NCBI GenBank assembly: GCA_016932995.1
Contig: JAFGBU010000018.1
Location: 35,801 to 99,800 of the forward strand
Source of the DNA: Desulfovibrionaceae bacterium
Lineage (GTDB): Bacteria > Desulfobacterota > Desulfovibrionia > Desulfovibrionales > Desulfovibrionaceae
Length of the DNA stretch: 64,000 nucleotides
Reading direction: 5' to 3'
The notes under the pieces are model-generated. The model had not been told where the DNA came from. It ran no database searches and saw only the letters and a program-made list of their open reading frames with translations. Below are positions 33,105 through 39,982 of the stretch, piece after piece (positions within the stretch are counted from its first letter, which is position 1; each line of letters starts with the position of its first letter). Made by a program: the position numbers and the translations under genes.

Positions 33105-33983
33105 ATGAGCCGAAAAAAACACCGCCCGGCCCGCAGCCGGGCTGTCCTGGCCGCGGTCCTGGCCCTGCTGCTTTCGGCCTGCGCGGCAAGGGCCCCGGGC
33201 GAAGCCAACATGGCCGCGGACGACTACTTCGAGCGCGGCCGCGGCTACATCTTTTTCAAGAAGCCCCGCAAGGCCCTCCCGGACTTCGACACGGCCATCG
33301 CCCTGGACCCGGACAACGCCGAGTACCACTACACCAGGGGCGCGGCCTACACCCAGATCGGGGAGCACGCCAAGGCGCTCAAGGACTACGACCAGGCCAT
33401 CGCCCTGGATCCGGGACACGCCGAGCCCTACCTGGCCCGGGGCATCTCCCTGCACCACCTGGGCGACGACGCCGGGGCGGTCAGGGACATCTCCAGGGCC
33501 ATCGAGCTCAAGCCCGGCAAGGTGGAGGCGTACTACGCCCGGGGCGTGAGCCTGCTCGGGCTGGGCAAGAACGCCCAGGCCATCGACGACCTCTCCAGGG
33601 CCGTGGCCATGGACCCGGAAAACCCCGGGGCCTACGCGGCCAGGGCCTCGGCCTGGGCGCTCCTGGGCAGACACGGCCCGGCCGCGGCCGACTACTCGAA
33701 GGCCATCGCCCTGGACCCGGCCATGGCCGCGGCCTACTCGGGCCGGGCCATGAGCCGGGCCGCAACCGGCGACCTCGAATCGGCCGAACAGGACCTGTCC
33801 AGGGCCATTGTCCTGGACCCGGAAAACCCGGCCCTGAGAATGGACCGGGCCGGGATCAACCTGGGCCTGGGCCGGCCGGACAAGGCCGCCGAGGACCGCG
33901 AAGCAGCCGCCCTGCTCAGGGCCCGGCCGGCCCAGGCCGGGCGGCCTAGTCCTTTTCCCCCTCAGGGTCCGGATCCCCGCTGA
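33105..33983 (+). CDS. TPR-repeat lipoprotein
   Basis: 292 residues. Lipobox LLLSACAAR about residues 20-28, so outer- or inner-membrane anchored. Six or seven consecutive tetratricopeptide repeats of 34 residues (for example HYTRGAAYTQIGEHAKALKD and the next with AIALDPGHAEPYLARGISLH). Ends PFPPQGPDPR. Probably translated from a leaderless mRNA (promoter -10 immediately upstream, no ribosome site). Host-type gene lying between the terminase subunits; its last 38 bp overlap the antisense end of the small terminase gene. Function is protein binding in general; the partner is unknown. Confidence 0.85.
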   Translation: MSRKKHRPARSRAVLAAVLALLLSACAARAPGEANMAADDYFERGRGYIFFKKPRKALPDFDTAIALDPDNAEYHYTRGAAYTQIGEHAKALKDYDQAIALDPGHAEPYLARGISLHHLGDDAGAVRDISRAIELKPGKVEAYYARGVSLLGLGKNAQAIDDLSRAVAMDPENPGAYAARASAWALLGRHGPAAADYSKAIALDPAMAAAYSGRAMSRAATGDLESAEQDLSRAIVLDPENPALRMDRAGINLGLGRPDKAAEDREAAALLRARPAQAGRPSPFPPQGPDPR

Positions 33984-34374
33984 GATTCATCTCCAGGATC
34001 ACCCCGGCCGGGCCCTGGTCCTGGTCCCGGCCCCCGGCCTGGGAGTATTTTTCCGGACGATGGGCCCTGAGCATGAACATGGTCAGGGCGTCGGAGTACC
34101 TGGTCACCGAGCCGCACTCCCGGCCCTGGTAGAACACCGGGGTCTCGACCCCCTTGGCCGCCCTGCGCAGGGCCTCGGCCTCGAGGGCGTCCAGGGCCTC
34201 GTCCAGGGCCTCGACCCAGGCCGCGGCGAACTCCGGATCAGAGTCCTTGACCTGATAGGCCCTGCTGCGGGATATGCCCGCGGCCCTGGCCGCGGCCGAC
34301 ACGTTGGCCGTTTCGCGCAACACCGCCAAAAACCTGTCCCTGCCGGCTTGCGTAAACTTGACACGCCTGGCCAT
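33946..34374 (-). CDS. terS: Terminase small subunit
   Basis: 142 residues from ATG 34374 behind GGGGAGG. An N-terminal HTH (NVSAAARAAGISRSRAYQV) like the DNA-recognition domain of small terminases, a DALEAEALRRAAKGV helix, and the GSVTRYSDALTMFMLRAHRPEKY block, a frequent C-terminal feature of such proteins. It recognises DNA to be packaged and stimulates the large subunit. It lies 1 kb away from terL, separated by the TPR lipoprotein gene, which is unusual. The 3-prime end is antisense to that gene. Second in the element D operon. Confidence 0.8.
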   Translation of the reverse strand: MARRVKFTQAGRDRFLAVLRETANVSAAARAAGISRSRAYQVKDSDPEFAAAWVEALDEALDALEAEALRRAAKGVETPVFYQGRECGSVTRYSDALTMFMLRAHRPEKYSQAGGRDQDQGPAGVILEMNLSGDPDPEGEKD

Positions 34375-34387
34375 GCGCCTCCCCTGT

Positions 34388-34687
34388 TCACGGGATCGCC
34401 CTTTTGACCCTGAGCTGGGCCTGGATGTCCAGCAGGGCGCCCTGGATCCCCTTTGTGCGTTCGTCGATGCGCTCAACCTTTGCCGCGGTTGTCCGGGCCT
34501 CCTCCAGCCGCTGCTCGACCTTGGCCATGGACGCCTCGATCGCGTCCAGCCTGGCCGATATCCCGACCACCAGGGAAACGGCCAGCGCAAGGCTGGTCCC
34601 GGCCGCGACCAGGGCGCCGAGGTTTATGCGCCCATCCAGCCACCAGCCGCTGAAACAGGACCTCTGTTCGTTGTTCGATCCGCTCAT
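34388..34687 (-). CDS. Membrane-anchored coiled-coil protein before terS
   Basis: 99 residues, ATG behind AGGGG. A transmembrane helix (about 22-44, LGALVAAGTSLALAVSLVVG) followed by a long heptad-rich region (about 45-90, EASMAKVEQRLEEARTTAAK). This layout is similar to spanin- or Rz-like proteins, but no lipobox partner is seen. First gene from element D; 13 bp before terS. Possibly part of the lysis step; unconfirmed. Confidence 0.6.
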   Translation of the reverse strand: MSGSNNEQRSCFSGWWLDGRINLGALVAAGTSLALAVSLVVGISARLDAIEASMAKVEQRLEEARTTAAKVERIDERTKGIQGALLDIQAQLRVKRAIP

Positions 34688-34769
34688 GCGCCACCCCTGC
34701 GTTGACGGTCATTCAAGCAAACAAGGCCGGACCCGCGGGACCGCGGCCCTCGGGGCCCGGGCCTGACGA

Positions 34770-34847
34770 AGTATAACCCCGAACCCGGGCGCGGCGGTGC
34801 ATAAGCCTTGAAACGGATGGGAAAAAGACGGCATTGGCCCATTGACA
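34770..34847 (-). promoter_or_regulatory. Element D: GTCAA box - 66 bp - TATACT, upstream of the terS operon
   Basis: Minus strand: TGTCAA (34847-34842), 66 bp, TATACT (34775-34770). Spacer positions 11-20 CCGTCTTTTT; CGGGGT precedes the -10. Confidence 0.8.
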
Positions 34848-34879
34848 AGGGCCCCTGGGCCGGGCCCGGGATCAAAGGC

Positions 34880-35245
34880 CTAGGCCAGGCCCTTTTGCCT
34901 CAGGAACAGGCCGAGCTTGGAATCGACCTTGACGATGTGCTCCCGGCACCAGGTTGAGGCAAAGTCGATGAAGTCCTTGGGCACGAGCTCCATCTTCAAG
35001 AACCTGGCCTCGAGCTTGAACGGCTCGCGGATGAAATTGTCGTGCAGGCCCTGGCCGAGTCCGTCTCGCAGTCCCAGTAGGGCGGATACAGGTAGAACAC
35101 CGTGCCGGGGCGGGCATAACGCCGAATCACATCGACGTAGGGCAGGCACTCGATGAGCGCCCAGGCCGCGCCGCAGAACGGCTCGCAGTAGCAGGGCTTC
35201 CCGCCTTCAATCCTTAGCAAGTCCGGGGGGATCGGGCAAGGCGGC
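34880..35245 (-). pseudogene. Decayed DNA adenine methylase remnant joined to a hemerythrin-like end
   Basis: Going 5-prime to 3-prime on the minus strand, one frame reads PPDLLRIEGGKPCYCEPFCG and then YARPGTVFYLYPPYWDCETD. These are the first motif (EPFxG) and the DPPY-type motif of Dam-like methylases with most of the middle deleted and Asp replaced by Tyr. The frame then shifts. The continuation in the next frame (GLGQGLHDNF, then DFASTWCREHIVKVDSKLGL and FLRQKG) matches a bacteriohemerythrin C-terminus (W, HI, D ligands). No start codon with a site opens either part. Probably a dead recombination product downstream of the holin gene. Confidence 0.55.
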
Positions 35246-35249
35246 CGGA

Positions 35250-35663
35250 TCAGGGGCCCTTGGCCCTGCCCATGGCCCCGAGCACGCCCCTCACGGCCGC
35301 GGGCAGGTAGTCGCCGACCTTTTTCACGCCCAGGACCGCGGCCACTATCCAGAAGGTGATCTCCAGAAACCAGCGCGGCAGATCGGACCAGGCGGACAGG
35401 ACCCGCCGGGCCCCTTCCGGGCAAAACCCGCTCCAGACGAAAAAGGCCAGCCAGGCGTAGAACAGGACGTCGTCCTTCCAGCCCGCGTTCTCAAGCTGGC
35501 GCATCTCCCACTCGTGGTTGCACTCCCTGTCCGAGCGGGCCAGGCGCATGCGGTTCTCCATGACCGCCTGCTTGAGCTCCTGCTTGCGTTTCAGGTGCCC
35601 GGTCACGCCCTCCACCACCGCGGTCGCCAGTCCGGCCACCGCGCCTATGATCGGTATGGGCAT
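35250..35663 (-). CDS. Three-TM holin-type protein, gene-transfer-agent holin family
   Basis: 137 residues, ATG 35663 behind AAGGAGG. Three hydrophobic segments (about 1-20, about 67-83 and about 104-120), a charged KRKQELKQAVMENRMRLARS helix, and ENAGWKDDVLFYAWLAFFVW, a layout matching the three-TM holin family first named for gene transfer agents (GWKDE-type motif, Pro-rich turn, G-x-K-K end GVKKVGDYL). Holins open the membrane to release virions or particles. Transcribed from element E with a leader of about 14 nt. Family assignment is from memory of the pattern and should be checked. Confidence 0.7.
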   Translation of the reverse strand: MPIPIIGAVAGLATAVVEGVTGHLKRKQELKQAVMENRMRLARSDRECNHEWEMRQLENAGWKDDVLFYAWLAFFVWSGFCPEGARRVLSAWSDLPRWFLEITFWIVAAVLGVKKVGDYLPAAVRGVLGAMGRAKGP

Positions 35664-35683
35664 ATGGACCTCCTTTTTCGCGC

Positions 35684-35761
35684 ATCCTAACCCCGCATAA
35701 CGGCTTGGTAAGGGAAAGGGATGGTTCGGGAAGGCAACGGGACTCCTTTGACCGCTTGACA
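35684..35761 (-). promoter_or_regulatory. Element E: GTCAA box - 66 bp - TAGGAT, upstream of the holin gene
   Basis: Minus strand: TGTCAA (35761-35756), 66 bp, TAGGAT (35689-35684). CGGGGT precedes the -10. This copy has a second GTCAA eight bases further on (GCGGTCAAAGG) and the weakest -10. Confidence 0.75.
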
Positions 35762-35825
35762 GGATTTCCGGGCCCCGGGCTTTCAAACCGGACTCAAGCA
35801 CAGCTTCCTTGACCAAAAACGCGGT

Positions 35826-38357
35826 TTGGGAATAGACAAATCTGTTGTCTCCAAACCCCTCCGGGCCCAGACCGCGACAGGCGACCCGGAACAAGCCCGA
35901 GGCCGCGTTGTGGAAATCCGCCACCAGGACCTGCTGAACGCCAGATACGGACGCAGGGCGAGCAGGGGCGTGCGCCGGCTGCTCATCCTCTTCGGGCTGT
36001 TCAGCGCGGTCCTGATCGGGATCAGCGTGTTCGCGGCCGCCAAGAGCTACGAGCAGAGGGTCGAGCAGGCCGAGCGCCTGACCATGAACGCGGCCGAGAC
36101 CCTTCACCAGCACATGCTCCGGGCCGTGGAGGCCGCGGATCAGGCCCTGCTCAGGGTCACCGACCGGGTCCGGCCCATGACCTGGGACGCGGCCCAGTCC
36201 TCCGAGGACATCTGGGACTTCGTCAACTCCCTGGCCGACCAGCTGCCCCAGGTGCGCTTCATCTGGCTGGCGGACGAGACCGGCCGGGTGCGCATCTACA
36301 GCGCCAGGTTCAGACCCTCGAACAGCGACGTCTCGAAAGGCGAGACGTTCAACGAGGCCAAGAAGCTCAAGGACGGCTTCTTCATCAGCAACCCGGTGTT
36401 CGGCGGCCCGCCCAGGCGCCACTACTTCACCCTCAGCCGGCGCATGGTCACGGAAAAAGGCGGGTTCAAGGGCGTGGTCGCCGCGGCCATCGAGCCCGAC
36501 TACTTCACCGACTTCCACAAGACCTTCTCGCTCGGGGACTACGGCGAGATCGCGGTGTTCAAGACCAGCGGGATCATGCTCGGCAGGCACCCCTACATCC
36601 AGGAGGCCATCGGCAACAAGACCGTGCAGCACAGGACCCTGAGCGAGGTCGCGGCCAACCAGACCTCCGGGACCTACTACGACCGCCAGACCCGGGACCA
36701 GGTCCCCCGGGTCCTGTCCTATCACCGGGTCGGCGGCCTGCCCCTGGTGATCAGCGCGGCCCAGTCCACCAGGGACATCACCCGGTTCCTGTGGAGGGAC
36801 CTGCGGCTGCTGCTCCTGGCCGTGGCCGTCAGCCTGGCCTTCATGACCTTTTTGTCCTGCGCCTTTCTGCGCAACGCCCGCAGGGAGCACGAAAACCGGC
36901 TCAGGACCGAGGAGCGCGAGCTGGTCTTCCGCTCGATAATCAACAACGCCGGCAGCGGCATCGCCATGGTCGCCCAGGACGGCAGCGTCCGGCTGGCCAA
37001 CCCCAAGCTCCTGGCCATGTTCGGCTACGCCGAGGACGAAATCCTGGGCAAAAAGTTCAACGAGTTCCTGCACCCCGAACACCGGGCCTCGGGGCTTAGC
37101 ATATCCAGGCTGTTCAAGGGCGAGATCGAGTCCTTCAGCATCGAGCGGAGCTTTCTGAAGAAGAACGGGGACTCGATCTGGCTGACCGTCAGCGCGAGCC
37201 TCAAACCCGCCCAGGAGGGCCTCGAGGCCCTGGCCGTGTGCGTGGTCCAGGACATCAGCGAGCGCATAAGGATCGAACGCGAGATCGCCCGCTCGAAGTT
37301 CAAGTTCCGCACCGTGGCCAACTTCACCCGCGACCTGGAGTTCTGGCTCAAGCCGGACCGGACCTTCGAGTACATCAGCCCGGCCTGCCTCAGGATCACC
37401 GGCCGCAGGGCCGAGGAGTTCCTGGACGACCCGGGCCTGTTTCAGGACATGGTCCTGGCCGAGGACCGGCCGGCCTTCCTCAGGGAGCTTGAACACGGCT
37501 TCTCCAGCCGGACGGGCGGGGAGCTGGACTTCCGCATCGCGCACAAGGACCTCGGGGTGCGCTGGGTCAGCCTGGGCTACGAGGTCATCAAGGACGCCGA
37601 GGGCGAGATGTCCGGCCTCAGGGGCTCGATCAGGGACATAAGCCAGAAGAAGGAGATGGAGGCCCTGCGCGAGGACATGGAGCGCATCACCCGCCACGAC
37701 CTCAAGGGCCCGGCCATGTCCACGGTCATGGCCTGCAGGCTGCTCAGGAAAAAAGGGCCCCTGAACAACGACCAGTCCAGGCTGGTCGAGGAGCTCGAGG
37801 CCCTGGGCTTCAGGATGCTGAACATGATCAACGAGTCCCTGAGCCTGTTCAAGATGGAGGCCGGGGCCTACGTGTTCGAGCCCCAGACCCTGGACCTGAT
37901 CCCGGTGCTCTCCAAGGCCGCCCAGGACCTGTCCTCGGCCCTCAGGGTCAAGGACCTGACGATCCTAAAGACCCTGAACGGCCGGCCCCTGAGCGACAAA
38001 GACCGGTTCCAGGTCCTGGGCGAGGAGGCCCTGTGCTACTCCATGTTCAGCAACCTGCTCAAAAACGCCATAGAGGCCTCGCCCGAGGGCGAGTACGTGG
38101 GCATCCAGCTTGCGAACACCGGGCGCAAGGAGGTGCGCATCGCCAACAAGGGCCTGGTCCCGGAGGACGTCCGGGACAGGTTCTTCGACAAGTACTCGAC
38201 CAGCGGCAAGAGGTACGGGACCGGCCTGGGCACCTTCGCGGCCAGGCTCATCGCCGAGACCCACGGCGGGGGCGTGCGCCTGATCACCGACCAGGCCCGG
38301 GGGGAGACCGCGGTCGCGGTCTTCTTCCCGGACGCGGGCCTGAAGGCCGGGCCGTGA
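35826..38357 (+). CDS. Membrane sensor histidine kinase with two PAS domains
   Basis: 843 residues (TTG 35826; GTG 35910 with GAGG upstream is also possible). Membrane helices about 55-77 and about 320-342 flank a periplasmic Cache-like sensor with QVRFIWLADETGRVRIYS. PAS domains follow about 360-480 and 485-610. HisKA has acceptor His624 (MERITRHDLKGP). HATPase has LLKNAIEAS, NKGLVPEDV and GTGLGTFAARLI. The response regulator gene overlaps the stop by 4 bp (GTGA), so this is a cognate two-component pair. Directly follows the phage holin unit but is host in style. Confidence 0.88.
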   Translation: MGIDKSVVSKPLRAQTATGDPEQARGRVVEIRHQDLLNARYGRRASRGVRRLLILFGLFSAVLIGISVFAAAKSYEQRVEQAERLTMNAAETLHQHMLRAVEAADQALLRVTDRVRPMTWDAAQSSEDIWDFVNSLADQLPQVRFIWLADETGRVRIYSARFRPSNSDVSKGETFNEAKKLKDGFFISNPVFGGPPRRHYFTLSRRMVTEKGGFKGVVAAAIEPDYFTDFHKTFSLGDYGEIAVFKTSGIMLGRHPYIQEAIGNKTVQHRTLSEVAANQTSGTYYDRQTRDQVPRVLSYHRVGGLPLVISAAQSTRDITRFLWRDLRLLLLAVAVSLAFMTFLSCAFLRNARREHENRLRTEERELVFRSIINNAGSGIAMVAQDGSVRLANPKLLAMFGYAEDEILGKKFNEFLHPEHRASGLSISRLFKGEIESFSIERSFLKKNGDSIWLTVSASLKPAQEGLEALAVCVVQDISERIRIEREIARSKFKFRTVANFTRDLEFWLKPDRTFEYISPACLRITGRRAEEFLDDPGLFQDMVLAEDRPAFLRELEHGFSSRTGGELDFRIAHKDLGVRWVSLGYEVIKDAEGEMSGLRGSIRDISQKKEMEALREDMERITRHDLKGPAMSTVMACRLLRKKGPLNNDQSRLVEELEALGFRMLNMINESLSLFKMEAGAYVFEPQTLDLIPVLSKAAQDLSSALRVKDLTILKTLNGRPLSDKDRFQVLGEEALCYSMFSNLLKNAIEASPEGEYVGIQLANTGRKEVRIANKGLVPEDVRDRFFDKYSTSGKRYGTGLGTFAARLIAETHGGGVRLITDQARGETAVAVFFPDAGLKAGP

Positions 38358-38758
38358 ACATCCTGATCGCCGACGACGACCTGGCCAGCCGGATGTTCCT
38401 CGAGCACCAGCTCAAGGGCCTGGGCAGGTGTCTGGCCGTGGACAACGGGCTGGACGCGGTCCGGGCCTTTGAGGGCTCCCTGGACAGGGGACAGCCCTTT
38501 GACCTGGTCATCCTGGACATCTTGATGCCGGTTTTGTCCGGCCAGGAGGCGGCCAGGCGCATCCGGGAGCTCGAGGACCGGCGCGGGACCACCCCGGCCG
38601 GCCGCGCCCGGTTGATCATGATCTCGGCGCTTTCGGACTGGGAGGGCCACGACGGGGCGCTGTCCGCGGACAGCGCGACCCGCTTTCTGACAAAGCCCTT
38701 CCGATCCGAGGACATCCTGGAAGCGGTCCGGGGCCTGGGCCGGGAAAAGGACCCCTGA
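38354..38758 (+). CDS. Single-domain response regulator
   Basis: 134 residues, GTG start overlapping the kinase stop. A full receiver: acidic pair IADDDLAS, acceptor Asp in LVILDILMPVLSG, the Ser switch MISALSD and Lys in FLTKPF. No output domain, so it works as a phospho-relay shuttle or by protein contact, as CheY and SpoF do. Coupled to the upstream kinase gene. Confidence 0.9.
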   Translation: MNILIADDDLASRMFLEHQLKGLGRCLAVDNGLDAVRAFEGSLDRGQPFDLVILDILMPVLSGQEAARRIRELEDRRGTTPAGRARLIMISALSDWEGHDGALSADSATRFLTKPFRSEDILEAVRGLGREKDP

Positions 38759-38847
38759 GCCCCGGGCCCTGCGCGGACCCGGCCCGGCCTCCTGGCGCGC
38801 GGGCGGCAAAAGACCCGCAAACAGGCAAAAGGCCGCCAACAGCTTTC

Positions 38848-38876
38848 TTGACGCGACCCGGGATTGCCAGCATAAT
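38848..38876 (+). promoter_or_regulatory. Promoter of the small exported protein gene
   Basis: TTGACG (38848-38853), 17 bp, CATAAT (38871-38876); the start codon lies 34 bp on. Confidence 0.65.
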
Positions 38877-38909
38877 TTGCAAGGTCGACAAAATCATGGA
38901 GGGAACGAC

Positions 38910-39206
38910 ATGAAACGCCTGCTTTCAGCTGCCGCGTGCCTGGGCCTGGTCCTGGCCCTGAGCCTGCCTTCGGCCCTGGCCGAGGGCTGCTCCATCGTGG
39001 TCAACGACGCCTTTGTGCGCGAGGCCACCGACGCCGTAAGCGTCAGCAAGACCCACATCCAGGACGTGCCCGAAGGGGCGAGCATCATCGCCAGGGTCCT
39101 TGACGGCGACAAGATCGCGGCCAAGGGCCTGACCGGGATCAAGAACGGCGACCTGGTGCGCATGACCGACATCGGCGACGGCAATTGGCGGCTCGAGAAG
39201 CCCTGA
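38910..39206 (+). CDS. Small exported protein of unknown function
   Basis: 98 residues from ATG 38910 (RBS GGAGGG; the ORF extends further upstream without support). Signal peptide ending at SALAEG, then a compact domain of about 75 residues: SIVVNDAFVREATDAVSVSK, then GASIIARVLDGDKIAAKGL and LVRMTDIGDGNWRLEKP. Strand-rich. No family recognised. Confidence 0.6.
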   Translation: MKRLLSAAACLGLVLALSLPSALAEGCSIVVNDAFVREATDAVSVSKTHIQDVPEGASIIARVLDGDKIAAKGLTGIKNGDLVRMTDIGDGNWRLEKP

Positions 39207-39266
39207 CCGATCCGAGGCAATGCGCGCTTCGCGCGCCTGGACGCGCCACCCCCCCAAGGAGCGGAA

Positions 39267-39830
39267 ATGAAAAAATCCCTGGGCCCCAAGCCCCTTGCCC
39301 TGCCCCTGCCGGTCTGGGTCATCGGGGTATATGACCCATCCGGCAGGCCCAACGCCATGACCGCGTCCTGGGCCGGGATGTGCTGCTCCAAGCCGCCCTG
39401 CCTGTCCGTGTCCATCAGGGCCGCGACCTACACCCACGGCTGCATCATGGCCAGCAAGGCGTTCACCGTGAGCGTCCCCTCCGAGGCCCATGCGGCCCAG
39501 ACCGACTACTTCGGCGCGGTCTCGGGCAGGGACAAGGACAAGTTCGCGGAAACCGGCCTGACCCCGGTCAGGGCCGAGCGGGTCAACGCGCCGTACGTGG
39601 GCGAGTTCCCGGTGGCCATCGAGTGCCGGGTGGTGCACGTGGCCGAGCTGGGCCTGCACACCCAGTTCGTGGGCGAGATCATGGACGTCAAGGTCGAGGC
39701 CGGGACCCTGTCCGAGGCCGGGACCCTGGACATCCAGGCCGTGCGGCCGATCATCTACTGCCCCGGGACCCGCACCTACCACGGCCTGGGCGTCCTGCTC
39801 GGCCGCGCCGGGGCCATGGCCGCAAGATGA
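39267..39830 (+). CDS. Flavoredoxin-type flavin reductase
   Basis: 187 residues beginning MKKSLGPKPLALPLPVWVIG. The core MTASWAGMCCSKPPCLSVSI and ATYTHGCIMASKAFTVSVPS is the FMN-binding split-barrel of the flavin-reductase-like family and is close to flavoredoxin of Desulfovibrio gigas, an FMN electron carrier implicated in thiosulfate reduction. The ending has RPIIYCPGTRTYHGLG. RBS AAGGAG. Consistent with a sulfate-reducing host. Confidence 0.85.
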   Translation: MKKSLGPKPLALPLPVWVIGVYDPSGRPNAMTASWAGMCCSKPPCLSVSIRAATYTHGCIMASKAFTVSVPSEAHAAQTDYFGAVSGRDKDKFAETGLTPVRAERVNAPYVGEFPVAIECRVVHVAELGLHTQFVGEIMDVKVEAGTLSEAGTLDIQAVRPIIYCPGTRTYHGLGVLLGRAGAMAAR

Positions 39831-39882
39831 CCCCGCCCCGCCCCCCGAAATTTTCAACATGAACATATTAAAAACTTTTTTC

Positions 39883-39911
39883 TTGAGGGGCGGCGACCAA
39901 TCCCATATAGC
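39883..39911 (+). promoter_or_regulatory. Promoter of the HDOD-metallo-beta-lactamase operon
   Basis: TTGAGG (39883-39888), 17 bp, TATAGC (39906-39911), in an AT-rich patch that also contains the AAAACTTTTTTCTTG run. Confidence 0.6.
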
Positions 39912-39982
39912 TTAGCCTAGATAAATGTTGAAAGGCGGCGCTTTGCCTCAAAGGCCGAGCGACTCCACCGGAGCCTTCCCGC

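Noticed and set aside
24396..35761. The TTGAC(A/G) boxes of elements A-E as plus-strand -35 boxes of divergent promoters
   Set aside because: No -10-like hexamer lies 15-19 bp downstream on that strand in any copy, whereas all have one 66 bp away in the other direction.
17736..35761. Ordinary temperate prophage
   Set aside because: No integrase, attachment repeats, replication genes or contiguous layout were found; host genes with their own promoters lie inside. Repressor and partner genes are 16 kb away. Kept as an alternative only if the rest of the phage lies outside the window.
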